A DNA stretch of 64,000 bases from Dryococelus australis (taxonomy: Eukaryota; Arthropoda; Insecta; Phasmatodea; Phasmatidae). Location of the stretch: NCBI GenBank assembly GCA_029891345.1, contig CM057005.1, forward strand, positions 68,457,760 to 68,521,759, written 5' to 3'. Positions 20,966 to 32,860 of the stretch are shown piece by piece. The notes below the pieces were generated by a model. It was given only the letters and a program-made list of their open reading frames with translations. It had not been told where the DNA came from and made no database searches. The translations under genes and the position numbers were made by a program. How positions within the stretch are numbered: position 1 is the stretch's first letter; each line of letters begins with the position of its first letter.

Positions 20966-23852
20966 TGCAAGTGTTTCGCAGTAGCTAATGTTAACTGTGT
21001 AAAAACAGCCCAAAAATATTTGTCCATAAGAATAATGGTCGAGATTAATAATTGAGACTGTGATAGTCTCACCCTTTTAAGGCATATCTTGAAATAGGAG
21101 ACACTAATGTAAACAAGATTTATTTTAATGCTGCAAATATGACTCCTTGCAAATACACAGAAGGGGTCCACAACCTTCCCCCGATAAGTGTACACTAAAA
21201 AATTAATTAACTTTGTAATTTTAAGAATAATTTATAATAAGTTAACAAATATTTTGTAAGTAATCTATATGCATACAATACTTCACTGTGGAAGTGTATA
21301 GCCCATGGATGTCAACATAACAAAACCTAATCTAACCTACGATATTTTGATGGCTCGTAAACTCTACGTATTTCAGAATAATGTGCATAGTCAATCTTTT
21401 GGAAGTCCAATGCAAAACCCCAATGCTACTGGATACAATCATGTTGTATATATGTATGTGGTACCTAGGTCTAATAAAACCGACAACAACTGTTTGTCTA
21501 AAGCTATTATCTTTTTCAGTCAACATAAACCTGGAAATGGAGTTGTTCAATTAAATTTTGATTGTAACTAAAATTAGACTATATTGTGTTCCTACCGTTA
21601 TGATACATGTCTTTGCAACGAAAATCAATGTGGCAATTTTATAAAATATGTTACAGGGTAAAATATAGTAAAGTACCCTTATTGTATAATCAGTAGGCCT
21701 ATTAAGATTCTCCCATTTAGCACTTTGCTAAACATGTCATGTGTTCCAGTGACTAAAATAATGCATGTAGTTAAACGAACAAATAAAAAAGTTAATGCAG
21801 ATTCAGTTCAACATAATATGTAGTTTTGCATTACAGCTCTGCAAGCTAATATTTTAAGATGCTAGTTAATACTATCTGTCTTGAAAATTGATTACTGATT
21901 CCTTCGAAAAACGTATTCAGGTTTATTTACTCGAAACTCGCCAATTGGTGTACCACTTTCTGTCAGTGACGGGCTAATACTACTCGTTTTTAGCATGTGT
22001 ATACATTCAAGCCAGTGATGTTTTGGAAGCCAGAGAGGGCGTGATAGCAACCGCCATCGGCATCAGCAAGGTGCGTTTAAAAGTTTCCAAACACCAACTC
22101 CCCCTATCTTACCTCCATGCTCTATAGCGGCCATTTTCGTGGATACAGTGCTGCGCTCTGGAGTCGTCGAGAACGCGAACAAGGTTAGGGTTACAACCAG
22201 AAGTTCTCTTTTACCCGGACATGTCCTCTTTTTGAGGCCTTGTAAACTGTACGGCAGGGTTAAAAAAAAAAAAAAATTCCAAATGTCCTCTTTGCCAATG
22301 AAAGTGAAAGACAGCGAAGATTTATCTTTTTGTGGGGTTTTTATATGTCGTAAAACGTTAGGTAACTGTGCCAGTGCACACTTTTTCGGAGCCAATTACA
22401 TATTAATTTTGTTTTTATTAACACTACTATAAAATTCTCTCGCTGTTTTTTTACATGTGAAAAGAGCCTAATCTGTTCAAAATTTCACGATTATTTGCTA
22501 ACAAATACAAACCTGTTAGAATAAATAAATTTGTTAAGGAAATACAAACTTGTTAAAAGAAATACATTTCTTAAATAAATACTATCGAAATATATCTGAA
22601 CGTCAGCTGTGCGGGAGTGATTAACTGTCATTTAAAAGAATTATTTCCAGTGCTCATGCACAACTGTTTTGGGCGAATACTCCTGTAGTGCCTACCAACT
22701 AAACTGATTCGACTTTCATACAACATGGTTATCACATTATTTTGTATTGCTTAAACCTATATCGAAACTAATTTTTCATATAATTTTGCCACATTGTAAT
22801 ATATTTTGAACTAACCTGCAACGTAACATACTGATTCTGTGTATTTCAACTGTAAAATTCTGCGTCCACTTTCTTCGTGTTATTTTCTCGTAAGTGACCT
22901 CATTTTAATGACAAGTTACTAAAAAATATCCTGTTTTTGAGTACCGCATATCTGATAACCCTAAATAAGAGGCACATGATTGCCAGGAACTAAAAAAAAA
23001 AATCCCGTAGCAACCAACACGATCTAAGAATATACATGCAAATGTGTTCTTAAATTAGCTTTTTTTTTCTGCAGGGTGGCATTTACTATTGCTTACAAAT
23101 ACTACGGTTTATTGTTTTCAAGCTGTAAAAAAACTGCTATAAACATGTCACTTATTTCTTTTTTTCCAGTGTTATTAATTTAAGGGAAATTCTGTAGTGA
23201 TATGGAATATTTTGAGTTTCAGCATGGAATTTTCGCCATTTGCTGGTTGGCAACGCTGTTTCTACAAACTCAGCCTCATCCTCACCTTGGCACAGTTTCA
23301 CCGGAACAAGATATACAAAGACTCAACGCTGATGGGATGAAGACGTGCTAGCCCTGAGTTTTTTTTCCAAGAGGAGGTCCTTGATCGAGCAACAGAGTAC
23401 TTAGCCACAAGCAGCGGTTGCACCTTGAAAAAACAATCCTGACCTGCGCGACTTTCTCTACCGCGACTGCTCTCAATGGTCTCGGAATGCTGACTTTCGC
23501 AGTATGAACATTCCAATTTCTTCCAAAGACGCGGCGAAGACCTACGGACAACAGGGATTTCTGAATTAGTATCTCGGGTAAACCAAGAATATTTCTGCCG
23601 TTTTTATAAGTAAGGTTATTCTCGGTTATCATATACGTCGCATCTTGCCCCCTTTCCATCAACAATAGGCAACACTTAAAAAGAAATTACGAGACGCGGC
23701 AGTCAAAATTCAAAACGGACGTGTGAAACTAAGAACATCTTGACCCCTGTTTCAATCAGGACATCAGCACAGGTTCCCACATATTGGTTAAAATACTTCG
23801 CAATAATTTCATGCAGCCATAATTTTTCTCTTGGCGATTCACCAACGTCTGT
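20966..23852. other. Unassigned A+T-rich DNA
   Basis: No gene recognised over nearly 3 kb. Short frames at 21305-21571, 22063-22395, 22139-22432 and 23348-23665 have no motif I can place. The minus frame at 22063-22395 includes a phenylalanine run from a 14-A tract. A G+C-richer patch lies at 22020-22250. Confidence 0.45.
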
Positions 23853-23854
23853 TA

Positions 23855-24281
23855 TAGTCCATTCCGTTTACTACAGCCTTTCTGAATAAAACCTTTGAAA
23901 AATCTCCCCTATGTATGACGTGTTTAGTTATTTCCAACATACGCCATATATCACGAGCGTTTTATACTCGTGTTCATTAAAGTTACTTTTTTTTCCTGTT
24001 AAATCGAAATGTTATTCATATTTTATCTGTACATTATAATGCTTAATTTATAAATAATTAGAATAAAAACAGGGAGAAAATAGGAGTGTTGGTAGTTCCT
24101 AGTGAGAAATAGTGCTTATACAAAACATCGTTACACTGAGTGCGCACGAATGCGGTGCGTTGTCCTTTGGTGTAATTCTCCAGACTTAGTTAAGCTTAGT
24201 TTGAACGAGGCGGAGGAATATCCTGGAAGTAGAACTTTAGCAGAGCTTCAGAAGAGGCCGAAGTACCCGTGAATGGATTAT
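23855..24281 (-). mobile_element. Family C element, full length
   Basis: Starts tagtccattccgtttacta and ends ggccgaagtacccgtgaatgg, inverted repeats of each other. The interior runs in reverse relative to the 8785 copy (gcggtgcgttgtcctttggt). About 427 bp, non-coding. Confidence 0.8.
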
Positions 24282-24515
24282 ATGCAAGATTTTGTGAGTG
24301 AACCTTGTCAGATTGATGGAGAAGGTAACTCGATGTCCACGAAAACACGTGGCTGCAGCACGAAGAGAATTTTATCGTTTAGTTCCTTAGCACACCCCTT
24401 CCCCTAACCATCTTTTAGGTTACCATGGCGCTGCCTCAACAATTTAATCCAGACCTAGAATGTTTAGTGAACGACACTCGACGTCCCAACTTTTATACAG
24501 GAAGGCAATGACTAA
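24282..24515. other. Unassigned spacer between repeats
   Basis: About 230 bp between a C and an A element; nothing recognised. Confidence 0.45.
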
Positions 24516-24934
24516 AGACTGTTCACGATAAAGTGAGCATTTTTACAATCAACCTTAGAAAAAAGCCACTACTCCTACCTGCATATATTTTAACGGGCGT
24601 ACTGAGTGACATACGCCCAGCAAAGTTGGTAACGATGGAGGGAAATTAGTTCGATAGCCTAACGTCGAATAAAACCTGTTAGGTGACCATTGGTGATCAC
24701 TTAAATTATTTATTTCGCTTTCAGTTTTTTTTAATGCATGAAAGTGTAAAAATGAGCAATTTGGTAAAATATTTCCTTTTCTCGTAATTGCGCAGTTTTA
24801 CTCGACCGAAGCCTGAATAAAGTTACGAGGCCAATGGCAATGTTAATTTTAGATAAGGCGGAACACTACACAACGTGCATACTAGTAGATCTTAAGCAAG
24901 GCTTTCAAAAGTGCTCATTTTACAGTGAACAGCC
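24516..24934 (-). mobile_element. Family A element, full length
   Basis: Starts agactgttcacgataaagtg, includes agcaaagttggtaacgatg and ends cattttacagtgaacagcc before TATA. A decayed family A copy continues directly after it in the same orientation. Confidence 0.85.
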
Positions 24935-25287
24935 TATATTTGCATATATAACAACAGGGCACAGGGGTAACATGCGCCCAGACAAGTTGGTAACACGGAA
25001 GGAAAGTAGTTCCGTATCTTAAAGCTGAATTAAAATTGTTATGTATATATTCACGAATATTGAAATTATTTCTTTTACTTTCTCGTATTTTTTAAATGCA
25101 TGTAATTGCAAGAACTAGTAAATGTGTAAAATATTAACTTTCCTAACAATTCCACCGACGCACGAAGAGTTATCAGGCCCATTGCAATGTTGCTGTTACA
25201 TAAGCGGAAATAATACACAGTGTGCAAACAAGTACATATATCTCATCCAGGGCTCTCGAAATTGTTCAGTTTACCGTCAACAACCCA
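24935..25287 (-). mobile_element. Family A element, decayed and joined in tandem
   Basis: The family A interior resumes (aacatgcgcccagacaagttgg, shortened at its left) and ends gttcagtttaccgtcaac. The left inverted repeat is lost, so this is a second head-to-tail dimer like that at 4000-4756. Confidence 0.75.
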
Positions 25288-25452
25288 TACCAAGATGTAT
25301 TGAAGCTAAGCAGATTTTGTCAAACTGCGGGTCTCTTGGAAATGTAAACTCAAAAGACCGCATCACTGATCATGCGAAATCGACTGCTGTGGCGCGTGCA
25401 GTAGACTGAAACCAGTGTACTTAACTTCCGTTTAGTGGCCATAACACTTTTA

Positions 25453-25844
25453 TATACAGAATGATTAGCATTTCGACCGACAAACTTCGGGAGGTGATTC
25501 TTCATGAAAAAGTAAAAGGAAAACATATGTGACACTTTATACGTAAACCGAATATTAAGGAAGGCATGAGCCCTCAAAAAACGAGGTTTTAAACCGTATT
25601 TGTGTGAAATATCGGTAACGAAGTAAAATACAATGACAACTCTCCGAACATTATTGTGTGTTATCGGGACCTTCAACGTAAGAGCCGATATTTTGCACAA
25701 ATACGGCTTAAAATCTCGTTATATATATATATTTTTTTTAAGTTCGGTTTAGGTATAAAGTGTCACGTATGTTTTCCTTTTACTTTTTCATGAAGAATCA
25801 CCTCCTGAAGTTTGTCGGTCTAATTGCGAATCATCCTGTATACC
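25453..25844. mobile_element. Family E element, near-perfect long palindrome
   Basis: Left arm (acaaacttcgggaggtgatt through acactttatacgtaaacc) and right arm (ggtataaagtgtcacgtatg through aatcacctcctgaagtttgt) are inverted copies over about 165 bp each. Termini are tatacagaatga and tcatcctgtata. The two arms leave only a short non-repeated centre. The 116-codon minus frame across it is incidental. Confidence 0.8.
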
Positions 25845-25848
25845 TAGG

Positions 25849-26020
25849 CTGTTCACGGTAATGTGAGCCGTTTTGGAGGCCCTCTCTTTTGGAATAATAA
25901 TCAATAAATGTACTTTATTTTAGCCTTGGACGTTAACTTCTGAGTGCGGTGGAATACACACACTGTGTTCATTACTTATGCACACGACAATATTTATTTT
26001 TAAAGGGTGAAAAAAAAAAG

Positions 26021-26061
<41 letters not shown>

Positions 26062-26092
26062 CCTCAAAAGTGCTCAGTTTACGTGAACAACC
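25849..26092 (+). mobile_element. Family B element with poly(A) expansion
   Basis: Starts ggctgttcacggtaatgtga after TA and ends acgtgaacaacc before TA. Near its right end the interior has grown an A run of about 50 bases with a single G. It begins four bases after the family E copy ends. Confidence 0.85.
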
Positions 26093-26200
26093 TATAGTCA
26101 TTTTCGTATGTATGTACTTATTACTTCAAGACAGCGCAACTTCTTGACTGTTGGAACCATCTGACAAAAGAAGGCGCTATGTACGGCAATCTAGCGCCTA

Positions 26201-27247
26201 GCACACACGGAGATCTTTCTTGTACAAGAAAGTGAAAATAGAGTTGAATAAGAAATTGAACACTAAAGTGCCTACTAGCTAGTATGCACGGAATTGTGTG
26301 ATCCATACACACGACGGCAGCTGGCGAGCAAGAAAGTGGATGGTTGATGTCAACTATGAATGATTTGGAAGCAGTTTTTGGGGTTGTGGGGGTCATTTGT
26401 GCATCATCAATAACATCTGTCGTAAAAAATATTCAAAGATTTAGTCCAATCAGTCATATTTCAAACAATAAATACATACAAATGTAGAAAATGTAAAATC
26501 ACCCACAGAGAAAAAGACAAACCTCTCTTTTTTTTTTTTAAATTCATACACAGAATTATTTACGGTAGGGGGACTATTAAAAATTCTATCGTATTGAAGT
26601 TATTAACACATCTGCTTATTGCCAGTATCGACAAAATATATGTTTTGTTTACATTCGACTTGTACAAGAAAGATGGTGAAAAATAGGATCGTCACTGTAT
26701 GGCACTAGCTAGTATACAAGCTCTTGTGCGCTAGTAACTAGAATACTCGGTGGCCGTTCACACGATGCAAGTCTGGGTGTATAAGACCGTGCTCACTTTC
26801 TTGTATAGGCTATTCACGATGAAATGAGCACTTTTGAAAGCCCTGCTTACGTTCTACTTGTATGAAAGTTGTGTATTCTTCCGCCTTATGTAAGATTAAC
26901 ATTGCAATGGGTCTACCATCAATTTTTTCATGGGTCGGAAAAGTGAAACTGTGAAATTATTAGCAACGTAAACATTTAACAAATCTGCTCAATTTTTACA
27001 CTTCAAAGCATTAAAAAAAAAAAGAAGCAAAAGAAATAATTTCAGTTGTCACAAATGGTCGTCTAACACTTTTTATTCGACATTAAGAAATTGAACCACT
27101 TATCCATCGTTACCAACTTTACTGGGCGCATGTTACTCCGGGCGCCTGTTAAAATAAATGCACGCAGGGGCAGTAACTTTTTCTAAGGTTGATTTCAAAA
27201 GTGCTCATATCGTGAACAGCTTATACAAGAAAGATGCCCGTGTGTAC
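26201..27247. mobile_element. Non-autonomous Harbinger-like element, split by family A
   Basis: The ends are gcacacacggagatctttct and, inverted, gaaagatgcccgtgtgtac. Each end carries the palindrome ctttcttgta(ta)caagaaag, intact on the left at 26215-26232. On the right it is split at its centre by the family A copy. The motif ctagctagtat occurs near both ends. Flanking CTA and TAA triplets are only weak evidence for the three-base Harbinger target site. No transposase is present. Confidence 0.5.
26818..27221 (+). mobile_element. Family A element inserted in a palindrome
   Basis: Starts ggctattcacgatgaaatga and ends gtgctcatatcgtgaacagc. It interrupts ctttcttgta/tacaagaaag at the central TA. 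About 404 bp, non-coding. Confidence 0.8.
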
Positions 27248-28699
27248 TAAGCTTGGGAGTAACACCTGTATTTTCAAAAAGAGCGCAGCTGCAGCTGTGT
27301 GGGTGAACGGCGGCAGTTTTGCCGCGCTATTGTTGAACAGCGCGAAGCCAAGACTCGCCAGCTGATGATGCAATCGACGTAGCGGTATCGACCGGCGCGA
27401 ACCATCACGGTCGCGCGTCGACATGTGATGCGGTGACCTAGGTCACTCCGCTCCGCCGGCTTCGTCCTGTGCACTATGTTTTTTTTTTTTACATAGTTTG
27501 TGGGGCAGTTCAAGGTTGCCAACTGTCTCGTATTGTACGGGACTTCCCGTATCTTGGGCTTGAAATAATTATCCCGTATGGAAAAAGGGCGGCACTTGTA
27601 CGGGGGGGGGGGGATAGTGTCCGTAATTTACCACTTCTTTGATTACGTGTGCATTTACTCTGATGCTCTACCTTAATGGCCGCAGGTAGTTACAATTGAC
27701 GCCGTCAGGTGGTATTAGTAAACAAGAGAGTTGGTGGAAGTAGCGTTTGCGGAGAAGTGCAGAGCATATTTTCTTCCTTTGTGTTTTCGTGTCGCCTGTT
27801 TTAAAGATTAATAAATATGATACTCTAATAACGCTAATTATGGCTTTATTTGAAACTAAAATTTAATTGTTGTATATATTTAGAGAAAACTGAGGTTTGA
27901 TACAGACTTTTGCACATTACAGATAGTATTACATTTTTTCTTTTATTATAACTATCTCTCATCCTGCAGCAAACCCACACAAGTTTATCTTCGGTACCTA
28001 ACGTTCTGCCTTACTTTCTCCAGCCCTATTCCTCTCAAAGGAACATATATTTATCCTCCGCGATTGTCGCACAGATTTTCCCAGTGTCCTTCCATATAGA
28101 CTCCTTTCGTGGTGTGTTCATGGCTACAATTGCGGCCATGGCACCATACAACCCTGCTATAGCCGCGATACACGCGTCCCTTTTAAACATAATAAACCCG
28201 ACCTTCGGCGTAACGGGCTTGCCCTGAGACGCCTCCCATTCTACAAACGTCTTAGCTACTAAAATGGATGCCGGAGGGCTCACAGAGCTGTGAAGAAGCT
28301 TATGTTGGCGTAGCGGGATTTGGGGGGCTCTACAGAAAAAGAAAATCTCTTTTCTCATTTCATTGGTGTCGGATAACCTGTCGCCTTGTTGGAAGCGTTC
28401 TTTTTGGCAAATTTGAAAAAGTTGGCAACCCTACAAAAAATTCTCACGTGGAAAAGGGGATCGGGGAAGGGATGGGTTGCACTGACTTTAGTGAGGGGAT
28501 GGTAGCGATGCTGAGTAGCTAGAAATATGGCATGAACCCAGAAGTCGGAAGGATGGGATCGGAAATACGCGACGGCCATCTTGGATGTCACGCCGAAACC
28601 ACCTAATCTGTCATTCCTCGCCAATGGCTGCCATCTTAGATTTCCCTTTTCCCCTTCTGGAATTTCCCCTTTTCCCTCCTGCTCAATCATTCCACATCT
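27248..28699. other. Unassigned DNA, two unrecognised minus-strand frames
   Basis: Minus frames of 107 codons (28358-28035) and 117 codons (28708-28355) adjoin one another; the first has a small-residue stretch (AAIAGLYGAMAAIVAM) that could be a membrane segment. I recognise neither, and codon use gives no firm support. A G tract lies near 27601-27612. The phrase aggttgccaac occurs at 27513 and in inverse near 28420, suggesting an old inverted-repeat element. Confidence 0.3.
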
Positions 28700-30120
28700 G
28701 CTCTTCATGATCTTGTATTCTGATTAGTTTTCTCATGCACTGTCATTCCGATGTTATTGTTCTCACGCTCTGCCATTCCTTCTTGCCTATCACTCTATTG
28801 TGAGATAGAGTGAGAAAAAAGAGGGGGGGTCCTCATATTCCTCCCGGTCTTCTTTACTTTCTCTCTTGTATCTTTTTTCTCTCATTCCTTCCTCTCTTGT
28901 CTGTTCTATCCTTTGAGGGTTTTCTCATATTCTTTCTGGTCACCTTTACTTTCTCTCAAGTTGTCCTTTCCTCTATTGATTTTCGCATCCTCCATCACCG
29001 GCGACGTCGTCTGCTGCAGGCAGCCATATTTGATTCTAGTGCCCGCCATCAGAGTGTGGGAAGTTTGGCTGCTCACAGCTAGGAGTGCTGGTATCGATGC
29101 GACCATTGTGCGTGCGTGTGTGTGTGTTGGTTACTCGTCGCCCACAGTGGCGCGCTACCATCGGGGAGTGGAGTTCAACTGTCGGCTGCCAAGGAACAAC
29201 CGGATTTTTTTAATTGTTTGTAGTGAGCGGTTTCGATCCGACCACCCCTTCGGTCGTCAGTCGTCTTGACCACACGACCACCATTGCATGGGAAGTGTTA
29301 GGAGAAGAAATAACTTATATACTCACATCGGCTTACGCACTCATCAGATAATAAAAATACCATCGCGAAAAAAATCGGCATTGCATGGTTAGGAGAAGAC
29401 TTACAGTAAATACTCGCATCGGTCTACGCACTCCCCAGACAAACTTGTCATCGCGATAAAAAGAGGATGCTTAATGTGGAATGTATACATAGCAAAAAAC
29501 TGCAGGCACCGCGCACGCATGCACATATACTTTATATGTGTAAAAGTTATACTTTAATTCCCGTGCCCGCCACTTAGCTGCTGGCTGGGGACGAGCTAGC
29601 ATACTCGCGGGTTTTCTTATATTATTTCTGGATTCGCCTATGCTTATGATGCCAATTGAGAATATACTAGTATCTCGCATAAATCACCGACACGTGGCTG
29701 CTGGGTGCGGACATGTGGATGGGCTGGCATACTCGAGGGTTTTCTCATATTCCTTCTGGTCTCCTTACACCTGGCATCCTGGCGGGGACGAGTCTCATGC
29801 CCTGTCATTCCACCTTGATTTGCTCATATTCCTTATGGTCTCCTTTCACCTAGTGTCCTGGCACGGATAAGTCTAATGCTCTGTCATTCCACTTGCGTGA
29901 CACAGGGCGAAGCCTGCCCACGCATACTAACCTAGAGTCGCATTGTGCGCACATCAAGTACATCCTAAGCCCACATATAAGCATAGTTGTCTATAATTTC
30001 TAAACGGTTTAATATACAGCCACCGAATTCATAGCATAGGCATCACCCCGACGACGAAAAGGACCACAGGGACAAGTATGCTTTAAGCTCACTTATAAGC
30101 ATAGTCCCCATATAGGAAAA
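28700..30120. repeat. Complex of degenerate local repeats
   Basis: Several phrases recur. The phrase gttttctcatattc appears at 28918 and 29737, with tgctcatattcc at 29820. Two adjacent units of about 80 bp run 29737-29892 (both with tgtcattcca). Two units of about 95 bp run 29285-29460 (gcattgcatg.ttaggagaag). Two units near 29576 and 29694 share actcg.gggttttct. Two units near 29948 and 30070 share cataagcatagt-type sequence. Frames across it are probably not genes. Confidence 0.55.
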
Positions 30121-30419
30121 TTACATTTAAATATGAAAAACACATTCTTTTGAAATATAAAACTTGCTATTTGTTCAGCTTTTTTAAATATGAACAGCAG
30201 AACAAGGTGGAGAAACTTCCAGAGCTGTAACAAAAATATACTGTGAAAGCAGGAACGACTATGTCAATGGATCATCTCGAAAACCGTCCAGCCAGCAAAC
30301 CTCGGTAGTGATTAAAAATCTTTAGAACTGTTGAAGGCTCATACCAGCAACAAAAGTTCTACAACCCCTCCCCCCCCCCCTCAACATCTGCATTGTGCTA
30401 AATATATTTTACACTTCAC
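30121..30419. other. Unassigned DNA
   Basis: Nothing recognised except a C tract at about 30366-30379. Confidence 0.4.
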
Positions 30420-30970
30420 CAGTGACAGTTTCAGAAGCACGACGATCATTCAGCTTGTTGGAGAGTGTGGCAAATGTCCAGCGCTCGACTATGACAAGGA
30501 AGGCTGTGACAAGCCTGGGTGTGTTGGCTCTAGAAAACACACTTGCTCGGAAGATTCAGTTATGGTTTGGGAGTGTGTCTACAAAAGTGTTTGGGAATAT
30601 TCAATTTATTGATGGTACAATGAACAAGTTTATGTACAAAAACACTCTAAAGGAGAACATCTAGTAAAGTGCAGAACATTTAAAAATGTTACCTTCCTGC
30701 GATTTTTGAACATGGCAATGATCTGAAGCATACAGCAAATCTTTAAAATGGTTAATTTGAAGCATTCCAAATCAATTGAAAACTCCTCGGTCTCACGGCT
30801 TCTACCCCATTGAGAGTACACAGTAGGAATTTATCTTTTAAGGGGTAGCTGAAAAGAGGAGTGGCTGAATAATGGTACAGCATCAGTCGTGAAAGGTGAG
30901 AGATACAAGTCAACTATATGCAGTTCAGATGCCAAGTAATTACCAAACCGTGAAGATACTCTACAATATA
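30420..30970 (+). pseudogene. Tc1-like transposase fragment, heavily decayed
   Basis: On the plus strand, frames show NIQFIDGTMNKFMYKNTLKE (about 30595-30655), matching the stretch after the first catalytic Asp. EHGNDLKHTANL (about 30708-30745) follows, where the second catalytic Asp sits within a diverged HTA motif. Further on are scraps that may be the C-terminus. Many stops and frameshifts; no terminal repeats were found. It is distinct from the 18689 copy and in the opposite orientation. Confidence 0.65.
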
Positions 30971-31404
30971 TTACAATTTCTGTTTTGTCGATTTAATTAA
31001 TTGTGCTAACTGTATGACATATGAAAATGCAATACCCTTAGTTTCCTTTTCTACTGTGTGGTACATGTTTCTAGAGGTAACTTACTTGTTTAGAATCACA
31101 ATATAAGAAATGACCCAGAATTTGTTTGTTGAATGAAAGACACAAAAATAAATTTAAACATCAAAATCGAAAATATTCAATCATAAAATAAGGATAGCTC
31201 TCATTAAAAGGGATATTTTAATACTGTTATCACATCTAAATGAAGTAAAAATCCAATGTTTTGCTATATATAGAATGGTATACATGTATTGTCACCCCCT
31301 GACAATGTCTTTGCCACACACACCCACGCACGCACGCACGCGCGCACACAGTAATAAAACAATATAATCCAATACATCATAAGGTATTCCAATAATCAGA
31401 CAGA
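30971..31404. other. Unassigned DNA with CA-type microsatellite
   Basis: A cacaca/cgca repeat occupies about 31315-31351. Otherwise A+T-rich with nothing recognised. Confidence 0.5.
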
Positions 31405-31495
31405 CTTTAAGGGGATGACAAGACACATGAACCACCCTTACACACTGAAAAAAATAGAAATTCTACACTAGGTGACAAGACATGCGGACCACCCT
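31405..31495. mobile_element. Mariner-superfamily element fragments, two right ends in series
   Basis: The phrases ataaggtattccaataatca (31379) and gatgacaagacacatgaacc match the left interior and right end of the 5271-5878 element. A second end, gacaagacatgcggaccac, follows at about 31470-31493. These are deletion relics. Confidence 0.5.
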
Positions 31496-32218
31496 TGTAC
31501 ATTCAGGCATACGACAGGATATTAAACCACGTCGACATATTTCTTTAAATTTGCTTTCTAGTGCCAATAAGCATTACATATTTATGTAGGCTCTGACGCA
31601 ATTAAAAAAAAGAATATTTAAAGTTTTATATTTATTTCATGAACATTACGACTGCCCCATTTGTTTGTATATAAAACTTGAGAGAAATCTATTACACCAG
31701 TGCTACCTAGAGACGAACATATTTAGTTGGCGAACTATAAGCGTCGAGCTCCTCAACTTGAGTGGAAGAAACCTCGGTGCGTAGAACCATAGACAAAACA
31801 TGAGGTATACCGATCTCGCTGGCTGCGCAGAACCAATCTCTGTGTCCCAACATCGAACCGCTTTTCCACCAATACAGCTAGCAAAAATGGCGAGGATTGG
31901 GCTTGAGGTTAGAATACTGCTTAGCAAACAAGTGATTTTGAGATGTTTTTAAACTTCTTTTAATCAATTTGTAATGCTTTTTGATTAAATTTAAGCTGGT
32001 AAAAGTATTTTGTTGATATAACAGTGCTTGTGATTTAAAAATTAAGATAAAAACAAACACGTTCATCGCTGTTGACCATGTGACATTGACTGTGGTGTTC
32101 TTTTGGGGTAGGTCAATGTTGGGTACATGCGCAGAAGACGAGTAAGTGGTCTGGATCATCTTTAGTCGGTGCGTGGAACCAGCTACAGTGCTGCCTACTG
32201 TACGTAGATGCGACTGAC
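31496..32218. other. Unassigned DNA
   Basis: Nothing recognised except that it borders the donor side of the candidate exon. The 160-codon minus frame 32360-31878 shifts frame relative to the candidate exon reading and is not favoured. Confidence 0.4.
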
Positions 32219-32341
32219 CTGCCCCGACTTCCAGTCGTCGCCTATGTGCAGCGGCGCGACACGCACCGCGGAGTCTAGAGGATGTGCCACCCTGCCGTTG
32301 GCGGACATGCTGGCGGGCTGCAGCTGGGGCTTGGGGCCTGC
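32219..32341 (-). CDS. Candidate host-gene exon, 41 codons, function unknown
   Basis: On the minus strand a GC-rich block of 123 bp lies between an acceptor (gtggttgcag, AG at 32343-32342) and a donor (gtcagt, GT at 32218-32217). Both borders fall between codons, so the exon is symmetric (phase 0 to 0). Its product runs from AGPKPQLQPASMSANGRV through APLHIGDDWKSGQ. It has no repeat character and is much richer in G+C than the flanks, as expected for a conserved exon in large A+T-rich introns. I do not recognise the protein. No neighbouring exon of the same gene was found, which fits introns filled by the transposons on either side. The polypyrimidine tract is weak, so a CpG-rich non-coding patch remains possible. 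Confidence 0.4.
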
Positions 32342-32486
32342 CTGCAACCACCACACACATCGCACACTTACTACACAGTACACTTCTCTTCGCTACTTAC
32401 TACTTTTCTGAAGCCCTGCCCTGCTTCACTTGTAACTTTCTAACTATTCCTCGGCCTCGTGCGAACAAAGCTTAACCAAGTCTATA

Positions 32487-32860
32487 GGCTATTAACAGTA
32501 AAATGAGCAATTTTGAAATCCCTGCTTAAGATCTGCTTGTATGAAAGTTGTCTACTCTTCCGCCTTACGCGAGATTAACATTGTAACGGGCATGAGGCCC
32601 GTGCGTCGGTCAAGTGAAACTGTGAAATTGTTAGAAGAGTAAATATTTTACAAATCTGCTTATTTTTACACTTCGGCGTATAAAAAAATTTTAGTTATCA
32701 GAAATGGTTACGTAACACTTTTTATTTGACGTTAAGACACGGAACTACTTTCCCATCCATCGTTACCAACTTTACAGGACATCCGTTAAAATATGCAGGT
32801 AAGAAAAGTGACTTTTGTCTAAGATAGATTTCGGAAGTACTCACTTTATCGTGAACAGCC
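32487..32860 (+). mobile_element. Family A element nested in family C
   Basis: Starts ggctattaacagtaaaatga after TA and ends tcactttatcgtgaacagcc. Shortened in the middle (the aaagaaataattta block is missing). Non-coding. Confidence 0.8.

Noticed and set aside
32195..32383. Reading the 32195-32383 minus frame as a complete small gene
   Set aside because: The first codons and last codons lie beyond good splice signals and in non-GC-rich sequence; an internal exon fits better.
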